Source: Luidia sarsii (lineage: Eukaryota > Echinodermata > Asteroidea > Paxillosida > Luidiidae). From it: a stretch of 64,000 nt of DNA. Below, one piece after another: positions 43,463-54,341 of this stretch. Location of the stretch: contig OX465107.1 of the NCBI GenBank assembly GCA_949987565.1, forward strand, positions 3,715,632 to 3,779,631, in the 5' to 3' direction. The notes under the pieces were generated by a model. The model searched no databases. It worked only from the letters and a program-made list of their open reading frames with translations, and was not told the DNA's origin. Both the position numbers and the translations under genes were made by a program. The stretch's first letter is position 1; the number at the start of each line of letters is the position of its first letter.

Positions 43463-43798
43463 ATGAACGGAAACCAAGAAAATGAAAATCTAGCCTTCAC
43501 AACTGTTACTCGACGGAGACCAGAGTTGTTCCGACATGGAAAATGTAAATTCAAGAAATTCGGCTCAAAACTCAAGAAAAGAAGATTACAATATGAAACC
43601 GATCGCCTTGATATACAACATATTCGTCATTTATACAAAGACATAATAGCGAATCGTCATACGATACCTGTTAGTGACGAAGAGGAAAATGACATACGAC
43701 GTAGTCAGTCTTCGGCACGTAACAGAGTGATGACGTTTTTTCCCAAGTCCCGCGAAATTCGAAAACGAACACTACAGGGCGCCTTGCAATTACTTTAA
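43463..43798 (+). CDS. Small ORF, unknown product
   Basis: A 111-codon frame begins MNGNQENENL, is rich in Lys and Arg (HGKCKFKKFGSKLKKRR), passes an acidic SDEEENDIRR and ends KRTLQGALQLL before TAA. It lacks introns and lies among transposons. The segment around PVSDEEENDIRR is partly duplicated 390 bases upstream (43335-43405) with frame damage. It may be a transposon-borne or decayed gene. No family is recognised. Confidence 0.35.
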   Translation: MNGNQENENLAFTTVTRRRPELFRHGKCKFKKFGSKLKKRRLQYETDRLDIQHIRHLYKDIIANRHTIPVSDEEENDIRRSQSSARNRVMTFFPKSREIRKRTLQGALQLL

Positions 43799-44311
43799 AA
43801 TAACGAAACGCAATCACGTTGCGTTTTGGGTGCGCTCACAATATTATAGACACCATGTCTGTCACATGCACGAGGAAGACTTTGTGCTGCTTTATGGCAG
43901 GTATACTCGCGCGCTCTATGCAAATGGGCCCAGGAATCGTATACGGGGCGAAGCCTGGCCGAGCCAGCTCCCCGATGGCAGGGCTCCGTGGGAGCTAATT
44001 CTTTGCACCATCACGGCGTGCATTAGACACCGGGCCGCGAGGCTTCGTGCCCTTCCCACCCGACGAAGCTCGAGCGGCAGGTGTGTGGGTTCAACAATTA
44101 TATTTTCGCCCTCCCGTTCAAGGGGGGAGGGAAGGGATACGCGTGGCCGGGCTGTCGTGAAAACGTCCCCGCAGCTTGAGGCGCGCTAAATTGAAAAAAA
44201 AAACGGTCGTCAAAAACCGGAGCTGACGCCAGACAGTGTGCCCGAGGCTTAGTTTTCAGGGCATAGCCGATGATTGCGTTGACGGGTTTTTTTTTTGCTT
44301 TGTTTTATTAA

Positions 44312-44672
44312 GACCGCCGCACACGAGAGCTATCTGCTGAGCAAAAAAAAATCTCTCGAGGTCGTTAGCTCAGCACGTAGCACAAACAATCACAACTGGC
44401 CAATGAAAGCGCACGCTCATGGTCACCCGATGGCTTCCAAAAATAGATTTTTGTGCTCAGCACGTTAGCTCAAGTCGCCGCACAGGATGAGTTTTTGTTT
44501 TTATCCACGAGAGGCGAAACAAATCAAACAGGACAGACATTGGTCTCACGGCCTCTTGAGGCAGAAATCTCACCAAAAGCTCAGCGCACACGGTGAGCTA
44601 CGTGCTGAGGTATAACGACCTGGAGATATTTTGTTTTGCTCAGCAGATAGCTCTCGTGTGCGGCGGCCTTCA
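44312..44672 (+). repeat. MITE with TIR gccgcacacgagagctatc
   Basis: Both ends carry the TIR, extended by tgctgagcaaaa. Internal repeats of gctcagcacgt also occur in both orientations. Length is about 360 bases. Confidence 0.85.
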
Positions 44673-45072
44673 GCCTTTTGCGCGTGGTATAGCGATGAAC
44701 TTTTGGCGCTGCGTGCTTGTGAAGCTGTGCGTGAGGACCACTCTACACCTCCCGCGGCCGATTTCATGAAACTCATCGTAACCTACGACCAATCGCGAGG
44801 CGATTAGAGATGCACAGAAACCATACAATCTATGAGCAGGTGCGATGGGTTATCTCTCGTAAGTTGAGTTACCCTGCATCGTAAGGTTGATTGAAATCCA
44901 CCTCAGATGGTTTTTTAGCGAATGATGCCTGGGCTCGGCTAACCAATGCCCCCTGTCACTTTGGAAAGATGGATTCCAGTTTACCGTCCCGATCCGGCTC
45001 GATCGGAAATCTGCGGGAGTTCCGGCTTGATTTCGACCGGAACACACATTAAGACGGTCTAGCATTCATCGT

Positions 45073-45294
45073 CTACAGATGAGTATCAACAGGGCGGTGC
45101 AACCCCAGATGCCGATCGAAAATAATGTCCGTTGAAGGTCGCCCGACACCTCTGATGATGGGGCACACACACACACCCACGTCTCGCGTATAGAGACCTA
45201 CCACACCGTGATCAGGCTGACTGAGCGCGGTGCACGTGTATACATGCAGGCATACGATAAGCCCATATAGTAGCAGGCAAGCAGAAGGTCTCAT
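45073..45294 (-). CDS. Possible signal-peptide-coding ORF
   Basis: A 73-codon frame starts MRPSACLLLYGLIVCLHVYT, a credible signal peptide, followed by CTALSQPDHGVV. Possible donors follow soon after (gtgtgg, gtaggt), so only the first about 30 residues may be coding. No downstream exon was identified. The later part of the frame runs into low-complexity cacaca sequence. Confidence 0.22.
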   Translation of the reverse strand: MRPSACLLLYGLIVCLHVYTCTALSQPDHGVVGLYTRDVGVCVCPIIRGVGRPSTDIIFDRHLGLHRPVDTHL

Positions 45295-45640
45295 GTCCCC
45301 TTCTTACACGACCACGACGCATGCAGTGAGCAGTATGTACAATTTCATTCGAGAAGGCGAATACGCAAATCGAGCTACGGACATTTTCTGAACGAGAATG
45401 CACGCGGCGAGACAACTTTCGGCAGGGCGGGTGCGGCGGGGTCGCGACCGTGCGCTGCCATACGTGGATAATAGTCTGTAGGACTTCTGGACGTGACCAT
45501 ATAGCCAGGGCTTGCAGCGGACTGGAGGGAGGGAGGAGGGAGGGAGGGTATAAGGGAATATTAATCATTTGAATGTTCTGGGAGTGTTGAGTATATATAT
45601 AAAACCCACAGTGAGTGGGGCAGCCCGGCTTTATACTTAC

Positions 45641-45698
45641 CGGTGCTAAGGGCCCGGAGGACGTCGGGCGGTTGGAATGATCCAACGAAAGCCTTCAT
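45641..45698 (-). CDS. Possible first coding exon, minus strand
   Basis: An ATG opens MKAFVGSFQPPDVLRALST and runs into a very strong donor (CACCG|gtaagtat) in phase 1. A CCAAT motif lies about 50 bases upstream. The FVGSF start is vaguely like lipocalin-type fatty-acid-binding proteins, but that is too little to name it. No second exon was found in the left direction. Confidence 0.35.
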
Positions 45699-46468
45699 TC
45701 CCCGCCAGGGCATGCGGTGACACCCGTGACGTCGACAGGCGGCCTAGCCAATGGCGAGGCCGATGGACAGACCACGTGACCAGCCGCCCACACCAACCAC
45801 CCCACCCCCCCCCCCCCGCAACCATCTCGGAGACGACGCACGCGCTACGGGCACGTCCACGCAAGCAGGCCGCGTGTGTAGATTCGATGAGCGCATGTGT
45901 GCGCAGCTACACCGACTGTACGGACCCTGGTTTGATAAGCTGGAGAGAGAGAGAGAGAGAGGGGGGGGGGAGAAATCTACCACTGATTATTATAACTCAA
46001 GTCGACCTCATATAACGGTTGAACGGCACTTCAACCGCCCACACAATTCCGATCATTGGTCTTATTTGTGTCATTTCGTCACTTGCCACTCGTATACGGT
46101 GCACGCGGTGCATGCGACTCGTCTTCGTGAAACCGGATTCCGGGATAGTTCGTGTGTAGGCCTTCGATACGTATACACCCAGCTCTATTAGCGGCCCCTT
46201 GCCTGGCTCGTATAGTAGCCTGCCTGAATCTATCGGGGTGCGGAGTTTTCGGCCGTGAGCGTCCCCCCCCCACCCCACACCACCCCCACCCAACCACCCC
46301 CACCCGGCCCACCTTCTCCACGCGCTGCGTCGGCCCGCGCAGAATGCGTCTGCAGTGCCGACTGCCTCAGCACGGAGTACACGCCAGCCGACCGCACGCA
46401 CCATCCGCCGCCGCCGCCGCCGCCACCGCCGCCGTCCCTCCCCACTGCCCGCCCCGCCGCCTGGACTG
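45699..46468. promoter_or_regulatory. Possible bidirectional promoter region
   Basis: About 770 bases separate the two candidate first exons, which point away from each other. It contains CpG-rich sequence, a CCAAT motif (agccaatggcg near 45747), a GA run at 45942-45962 and C-rich runs at 45807 and 46263. Confidence 0.3.
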
Positions 46469-46626
46469 ATGGAGCCGTCGCCGGCGCCGATGGCGGGGAC
46501 GCGACGGGCCGGCCGCTGCTGGTGCTCGCCGGCCGCAGCCGCCGTGCCCGTCCTCGTCCTCCTCCTCCTCCTCCCTTGCCTTAGAGCCAACGCGCCCCAC
46601 CACTCCTCGGACCTCTGGAAGTCAAG
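46469..46626 (+). CDS. Probable first coding exon of a secreted or membrane protein
   Basis: It starts MEPSPAPMAGTRRAG, then a hydrophobic core (AAAAVPVLVLLLLLPCL) and NAPHHSSDLWKS, a standard signal peptide with cleavage likely after LRANA or nearby. A donor-like AAG|gtaggg follows in phase 2 and the frame stops at once inside the intron. The upstream region is GC-rich, as expected of a promoter or 5' untranslated region. No later exon was recognised in the 17 kb to the right. Confidence 0.45.
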
Positions 46627-47934
46627 GTAGGGGAGCCCTCCCCCCTCCGGATGGGTGGGGGTTGGGTGGGGGTTGGGGCGGGGGGTTGATGGGCGATCGA
46701 GCAAAATCTTACCAAATCTTGCTCGATGACACCAAGGGGGTAAATTTGGTAGTGTGAACTTCTGCTAAACACGAAAAGTCTTGCAAGTGATTACAAACCA
46801 CACTAATGTGATGTAAATTGCTTTAGAGTTTTCTTCTACTTTTTTTTTTTTACTATTTACTACTTACTATTTTTAGTTTAGTTGCTATTTTTTTTTTGCA
46901 TGAATCAATAGCGAAGTACCGGTTGGCAAGGTGATCCTATGAATCGTGGCATTGATTGTGCTTAAGCCACTTTGAGTGCTTCAGCAGCTCTATGAAAGCT
47001 CTATGCTATAGCCACGCACCCATGCGATGCTCTGATGCAACTCAATCACAGCGAGATTTGAGGCTTCAGTGGCTCAATGCAATCTTTAAGTCTATATAAG
47101 GAAACACATTTCTAAATATGGGGATTGCTGTCTATAGTGCTGCTTGCGGTCAGTTCATGCCAGATACGTATCTCTTACTCCTCGTCGGCAGTTTTTTCCT
47201 CGTAGTTTTCTAATCATCGAATAATATTTCCGAAAAGGGGGAAAGGAGGGAAATAATATGTTGCGACCTGCGAAATGTGACCCGCTCCAGAGAAAGCTGC
47301 TATAAGTTGCGCTATACATTTGCACGCAATGGCCCGCTTAATGTTGAGAGGTTGGAGTTGTCCGTAAAATGTGGAGATTTGTTTCCCCTTCTGAAATATC
47401 TTTAATGCTTTCACAAACAAGTAAACGTGGTTATGCCATACGGACAAGTTGGTTACTAAGTGATATTTACACCTCACAGCAGAGTCAGATTTTTCAAAGC
47501 CTGTGTTCTCGCCTTCTGTAATTTTAACTCCATGGACCTAATTAATATGCAGATATGTCATAACTACAGAAAGGAAGGGGGCATAGAGCTCTGCTATAAA
47601 CCAAAGGAAAGCTTACAATGTTGCCTTTCCAGGCATGTATAACTTGATTCTTATTTTGTGCAACTTATATCACCTTTTCCTGGAATGGGTCACACATTAT
47701 TTGAATGAAACTGCTTCATTATCTAAATACAAGATTCTAGAGGGACCGACGTTTCGACCACTGTCAGCAGGACCCGTTTTTCGACGGCTATAGATGTCCT
47801 CTGCCATCCATGAAGTCTCGAAACAGCTCCCGGGTACTTTCTCAAGTCAGCAAGTACCGGCAGGGGAGTGTTAGATTTTACAAAAGCACGGTTAGGTCTA
47901 TGACCGGCCTAAAAGGGGGGGGGGGATTTCACAA

Positions 47935-48345
47935 AGCCTTATACGATGCATCGTAACTCAACTTGCGATGGATAACCCATCGTGAGTTGCGATAGGCCGT
48001 GGTCTATAATATGTGACCCGGCACAGCATAATGAGGAATAACCCCACTTTTGAGATTTTGAGGTTTTCTAATGATGTGAAAGAGTATACCATTAGCTTTC
48101 AAATGATATCAAAATATAATATCCTCTAATACTTAAAATTTCCGAAAATAAAAAAAAATTAAATTGATTTGTGATCGAATTGGGAAGATACTTTAACTCT
48201 AGGCGTTGTTTACTGAAAAAGTGTTTTGGTGGGATATTCCTCATGTCGCTGTGCCGGGTCACATATTTTTTATATGGTTTCTGTGCATCACCCATCTTCT
48301 TGCGATCGTAGGGTTTTGCTAAATCGACCGCCGCGACCGATTTCA
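47935..48345 (+). repeat. Hairpin MITE split by an inserted sequence
   Basis: The left half (gatgcatcgtaactcaactt, cgatggataacccatcg) stops at about 48010 and the right half (gtttctgtgcatcacccat) resumes near 48275. The 260-base AT-rich insert is itself bounded by inverted atgtgacccggcacagc and gctgtgccgggtcacat. Confidence 0.65.
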
Positions 48346-49444
48346 CAAAGAGGATTTGAACCCAGCCCTTTGTTGAAGTGCCTTCTAATAATTTTTATTG
48401 GCCAGTCATTATTTTGTGCTGCTATATTTGATAGGTTGTTTGAAGTTCCCCGTCCTGTTCTTTTGAATTTTCACTCGATTCTATCCAACGCACAATGGCT
48501 TTTGGGCGTGAGAGGTAATACCACTATTAACGGTGAGCTATAAGGCGCTACAATCGCTCTTCGTGTACTTGGCTGGTACCGGTCCTACTTCCGTGCACCG
48601 TCCTTCATCACGTAAAGTACGGTGTCCCATCGAGACCAAGCTGGCTTGCTGGCGGCGCGCGTGGTTTATCGCACGCTCTCCGTTTGCATTATCTCGCCGT
48701 GCGAAAGGTCCTTCACTCCACACAGCGACTATGACCGTTTTCGAATTGATGGCTTATAGGCTCGGGGTTAGGCTTCAGTCAGATCTATCCCACTCGTTAT
48801 AATGTCACAGGCATCTAAACAACAAGCGTTTGACCCCAGTTTCTTGGTGAATACCCTGTACCTATCAAGCCAACAAACCTTCAAATTCGGAAACAAACCA
48901 CAACCTGGATTTTCAGGTTTTGTCAGACGGAGACGAAGCCTGAGCCCGAGCCTAAGCCTTCATTTCGAAAATGGCCTATGATAGATGTATATAGAGGCTT
49001 GCATGAAGCGATACTTCCCCCCTCCTCCCACCAAATGAATTTCGACTCGGAAATGTTTCGACGATCTTCCCTACCCTACCTGGTCTAGGTGTAATTCTGA
49101 CGTGTGTGCAGCTCCTCGCTGTCAACACGCGCTTATAATGTCAACATGCTCCCACTACAGTTCTCAAATACTTTGGTCAGGTAGTACCCGTGCCGCACAG
49201 CGAGCGCGCTTGGTCCGCACTGTCCGACAATTATTGTTTAGGCAGCTAGGGGAGCATGTTGACGTTGAAGAGCGAGTTTACGAGCAGCAGCACAGACGTG
49301 CGAAGCGAGAAACTGCATGTGGCTTAAAATGGGTTGGACGAAGTTTATCGACTAATCTTATCCATGTAAATTGAGTGTGTGTCAGTTTGTCTCTGAAAGA
49401 CCTCTAGATCATCCTACAAAATCCCTTTCTATAATTATGTATAC

Positions 49445-49790
49445 CTTAATTCTAGTTTTTGTTTTCGGTTTGTTTCGTTTCGTTGCGTTTCCTTTCGTTG
49501 CGTTGGGTTGCGTTGGGTTGTTTTGGGTTGCGTTGGATCACGTTGGATTGCGTTGGGTTGCGTTGGGTTGTGTTGGGTTGCGTTGGATCACGTTGGATTG
49601 CGTTGGGTTGCGTTGGGTTGTGTTGGGTTGCATTGGATTACGTTGGATTGCGTTGGGTTGCGTTGGGTTGCGTTGGATTACGTTGGATTGCGTGTCGTTG
49701 CGTTTCGTTGCGTTTCATTGCTTTTCATTGCGTTGCGTTGGGTTGCGTTTCGTTGCGATGCGTTGCGTTTCCTTGCGGTTCCTGTTGTTC
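49445..49790 (+). repeat. G/T-rich 10-bp repeat with a 50-bp higher-order unit
   Basis: Ten-base words cgttgggttg, cgttggatca and cgttggattg alternate; the five-word order repeats every 50 bases between about 49530 and 49690. It decays into cgttgcgtttcgttgc on both sides. Confidence 0.9.
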
Positions 49791-50384
49791 CCGATGTTGG
49801 GCCTTTTATTCATCTTTAAGATTCTTGATTCTGTCGAAAAATGCACGCCGCACTTCAGCCGGGTTGAAGATTCTACGACCTCCATTGGAGATTTGTTGAA
49901 CGAAGGTCACGATTCTCGTTTGAGGATTAAAAAAAACGATGCTGAAAGGGTTATAAATAATTATTTATTACACCAACTGGCAATTTTTGGTATCGACTTG
50001 CAAAGATTGAGCTCTCAAGCCCTTGACATTTGAAGCGCAAGGCTTCTCTCCGAGTGTCGCTCGAGCCAAACTAAAAATCGAATTTTTGCTATCAAGTGGG
50101 CTTGTATTTTAGCAGCTGTGTTATAGGTGGGCCCGAAGCCCACGCGTGGTCCTGCGTGCGGAGCCAACGAATGGGTTCGGTTCGTGGCAATGGATCGCAC
50201 TCCCGCCTTGTCAATTAATGGCTTTGAACTAGCTTGCCCTGAACTCTAAGATCGGGTTTGTACGGCCAATGTTCTTCCTTGACGTTAAAGGTGACACCGT
50301 AAAACCGTGAGCGCCCGCGAACCAAGGGAATGGATCCTTATGAATATGCATAAATCGACGGATCTTCCCCCTTTTTCTGCCTTC

Positions 50385-50570
50385 GATCTCCCTCTCCTCC
50401 TCCCTTCCTCCCTCCCTCCCTTCCTCCCTCCCTCCCTCCCTCCCTCCCTTCCTCTATCCCTTCCTCCATCCCTTCCTCCATCCCTTCCTTCCTCCTTCCC
50501 TTAGTCCCTCCCTCCCTTCCTTCCTCCCTTCCTCCCTCCCTCCCCTTCGTCCCTCCCCTTCCTCACTCTC
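50385..50570 (+). repeat. CCCTCCTT tract
   Basis: Imperfect tetra- to octanucleotide pyrimidine repeat, followed by a shorter purine run at 50775-50825. Confidence 0.85.
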
Positions 50571-52555
50571 TCCCTGCACCCCTCCCCCACTGGAAAAGTG
50601 ACATCAATTATTTGCCAATATGTCAAAGCACACGAGGTGTACGGTATACAGTCTCATTGGGATTGCTCTCTTCCATCCCACTCGATTAACAGACGAGGCA
50701 CTTCGGAGTGAGGAGGGGCGAATTATCGATGCTTCCAATTTTGTCAGCAACACTGACAACACTGGAAGTGGAGGTGAGGGAGGGGGGGGCGAGAGGGGGA
50801 GGGAGGGAGGGAGGGAGTGAGGGAGACGGAGTAAGGAGTGCTCTAAACGCACAGTATACAGTATTCACTTTCAATTTGGATTGAGCGAAAGTGTCCTGCG
50901 TGGATTCCCTTCACATCGCAACCCCCCCCCCCGACCGCAAACGACGAGATGAACTTTGCCTGCTGTCAGTTGAAGGGTTTTCCCGTGGCACTTCAGTTTT
51001 TGTCGACGAAGAAGGGACGAGGTTGTGAGGTGAAACGCCAGCTCGCAGGTGCTCGGCACGATGAGGAGGAGGAGAGGGGGGGAGAGGGAGGGGGAACGGG
51101 TGCGATTGTTCCAAAACACCGGCGGTTGTTTCCCACTCCGGTCCGCCGCGTTCGATCCCATGTCTCGCTGCCGGGGGTTGTCCCTGGAGACGAGGAGCAC
51201 CGTTCCCATCCACTGTGTCAGTTTCGATGAGCGCCGGCGAGAGCTCGCTCCGCCCCGGCCCCGTCAGATCTCAAGGCGGCGTGGCGGAGCATAACAAGTA
51301 AATCGCTCTCGAACGGGAGAGGCAATTAGCCTCTATTTGGTTGGCTTTCGATCTTGGGGGGGGGGGGAGGGGGGACGAGAAGTGCACACTGTCAAAACAG
51401 CACGTGGGGGTGAGGGGGGGGTGGCAATGCCAACGAGGCAAGAGACGAAGTGCTCAGCTTCAGAGTGCTACAACGCGATGGGAAAACAGTGTTACCCAAT
51501 GTTGTTTTTTTTCACCGGGCTCATCTCGTAAAATGTGGCTTTGAAATCAAAATCAACTCGGGAGTAAATAAATCGGTATTGTTATAAAAACCAACGTGTC
51601 TATCCTTTTTGAGATCAGAAATTGTCAATATTTTGCAACCCCCCCCCCCACACAAAAAGGCAGTATTTTGGTCCGAAAATCATGCCCCCCCACTTTGGAG
51701 ATGAACGTACTACGTCACATACAGAATGTGCGGTCAGCCTTGAGGTCGCGACCTTTGCACCGGCCCTGCATTGTCTCTATTGTCCGTCAGCCGTAAACAC
51801 CGCACTGTCGCATGCGCAGTAGCGCGCTGTATCGTCTCGGCACTTCGATCGCTGCGCTCGGCTGCTTTTGGTCTGTATGTGACGTCACATGCTCGCAGGA
51901 AGAATGTGGGGGGGGGGCGGGGCGAACATGGCCACTTTTGTCAACGTTTTGGAGCGAAATTAGGCGCTAACAAAAATATAAAAATCTATCAATTACCTAA
52001 GAAGAGTTTTTAGCTCTTTTTCCAAATCCAATTTCTGTATACCTTTAATCATTGCTTGTTCGGTATTACATTCACGGTATACGACTAAGCTATAGAAAAC
52101 TGTTCAAATCGAATCAGACTCGCGCTAGTCTTGGCGCAGTATTGAGGTTTTACACGCTCTTCGGTGAATTGGCCCTCATTGACATAATAATTGTTCGTGC
52201 GTCAAATGACGATACCACACGGCCCATGCATGGGGACACACGAACATCCAGTGAACTATCAGATAAATGTTAGCCTCCTCAAGGAAAGCTATATTCATAG
52301 CAATGATAGTGTTAATAATGGTCTCCTGTACATAATTAAGTATTTTCTATGCACATAATGATACTCTACTTCGCCGGAGCTTTACCCCTGGGCACTGAAA
52401 ACCGTTTCAACTTCCTGCCCGGCCGATTGGGCACACTAAACCATTTCTATACTCTAGGCCCGTAGGGGGCCTGAACCCATACACGCATGCCTGGGTGAAG
52501 AAAGGCAACTTGCGGTGAAGCATCTGGCCTGTGAGGATTACGAGCACCACAGAAT

Positions 52556-52625
52556 GCCCACGGCAAGGCTCGAACCTCTCCGTATACGCACCTCAAAGAA
52601 CATTGCACTAAACCACTCCGCAGAA
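52556..52625 (-). repeat. tRNA-Leu/Ser-like SINE head
   Basis: On the minus strand there is GCGGAGTGGTTTAGTG (A-box-like) and AGAGGTTCGAGCC (B-box-like), with a long middle section as in class II tRNAs. The acceptor stem does not close. Confidence 0.4.
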
Positions 52626-53551
52626 TCACTCCGAAACGTCAATGATTCCAAACGTCCCGTGATCACCAAGTGGGCCTATGTACTTACTAACGTGCATTTT
52701 CTGTCCGCGGAGTAAGTTACATTCCTAGCTCTGAGCTCCAAACTTATGTCCGCGGGTGTTGTTCGGCCCTCAACTTCCCGTGCAGGCCGGAAGTAAGTGT
52801 CGACCCGGATGTTGCACGCCATTATACGCCCGGCGCGGAGGGCCAAGTCGCACTAACTCCTCCGCGGCCTGCGGGGGCCTTATACCGACAACTTCTCCCG
52901 ATGACGGCCAGAGCATACTGGTCGAAACGTCGAGTTACCACTCAGGTTTCTTTTCAGAACCACACCTCTTCCTTTAAGAGACCATTATACATGGTATCAC
53001 CGCAAACCTTCCTATATTAACTTCGCCGAAACAAAAACGATTCTCCGACGTTTCACGTGGCAATGCCAGCCTCCTTCGCCGAAGCTTCACCGAAAGGTTG
53101 CCATAACGACGGCGCATGAACATTCATGGCGTGAGGGAGGGGGGGGGGTAACGCGGCGTGGCATCGCCGCCACGACCTCGTCCCCGCGAGGGTCGTGCGC
53201 TGAGTATCCGTAATTTCCGGAATATCGATCGCTGCTTTGTGTATGAGATTATGGACAAGCTATAAGTATAAGCGACGAAGATGATGCATCCCGTGGATTT
53301 CCTTGAATCGCATTAATTGACTGTCGGTGCTGTCCATTGAAACCACAGGGTCGCGCCATGCTGGGTATAGACTGCAGTGTACATCAGCACGGTAATACCC
53401 GATGTTTGCATTATTTCATGTCCATACACAAACTGAAATTTGAACAGTGACAGACAATACGAATGCTGAATAAAGTGCCCACACTATTGGACACGAAGCA
53501 CCTATAAAAGGCTTAACCAAACCAAACGAAGTGTCATAGCATCATCTTACT

Positions 53552-53730
53552 GTGATATACAAAAATGTTGCAAACTGCTTACTGACTAAAATTACCAAAA
53601 TGAAAATCATAAAATTTAGTGGGCATGATGTTTCGATCCTAGCAGGACCTTTCTCAAAGGCAGAGTGCAGAGTGGTCCACTCTGCCTTTGAGAAAGGTCC
53701 TGCTAGGATCGAAAGGTCAGGCCAGCATCA
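53552..53730. repeat. Foldback element, tail plus hairpin
   Basis: A tail in reverse orientation (gttgcaaactgcttactgac) precedes a hairpin whose arms (tttcgatcctagcaggac and its complement) are separated by cagagtgcagagtggtccac. A single-arm copy follows at about 53903-53945. Confidence 0.85.
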
Positions 53731-54296
53731 TCTTACTATTAAAGATGACCAGATCATTAGTACTAGTAAGTCACATTGAATAAGTATCCATGCAAGGCTC
53801 TTCAGGGTAACTGGTCCTATATACAAATCACTGTTTTCCATGATAAGGGTTTGCTGTTTCCTTCAATATATAGCAAATTCAACTTCTCTTAACATGTTAA
53901 AATTTAGTGGGCCTGACGTTTCGATTCTAGCAGGACCTTTCTAATCTCTTTGTGATTATTTTTTTTAATGCTGAATCTGATGCTGAATCTATGCTGAATC
54001 TTCCGCGGATTTTCCGCGCCGGCCCCCCTTGCCGTGCTCGAGAGATACCGGCTCAAAATGTCTTCCCTCGCGATCGGTGGCTTGGCTCTCATGGCGTGGG
54101 CCAGTTGCCACTTCAGATCCTCACCTTTCGGGACGGGACCTCTGCCGGCCCATCTTCAAAACTTCCGATCGAATTCAACAGCTATTATAGGACAGCTCGA
54201 CTGGTCCTGATATACCGAGCCCGAATCCTCCTGTGGGCCGGGATAACAGCGCCCTATATAGCTGAGCAGTATACTGTCCACCGCATGCATACTCAC

Positions 54297-54341
54297 CTAT
54301 CTTTGTCATTTCCGACTATTTCATACTTTTTGGGCACTTCA
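54297..54341 (-). CDS. Possible microexon
   Basis: Forty-five bases between a ttcag acceptor and a strong donor (ATAG|gtgagtat) encode EVPKKYEIVGNDKD, phase 2 on both sides. The acceptor lacks a long pyrimidine tract, and no partner exon is known. Confidence 0.22.
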
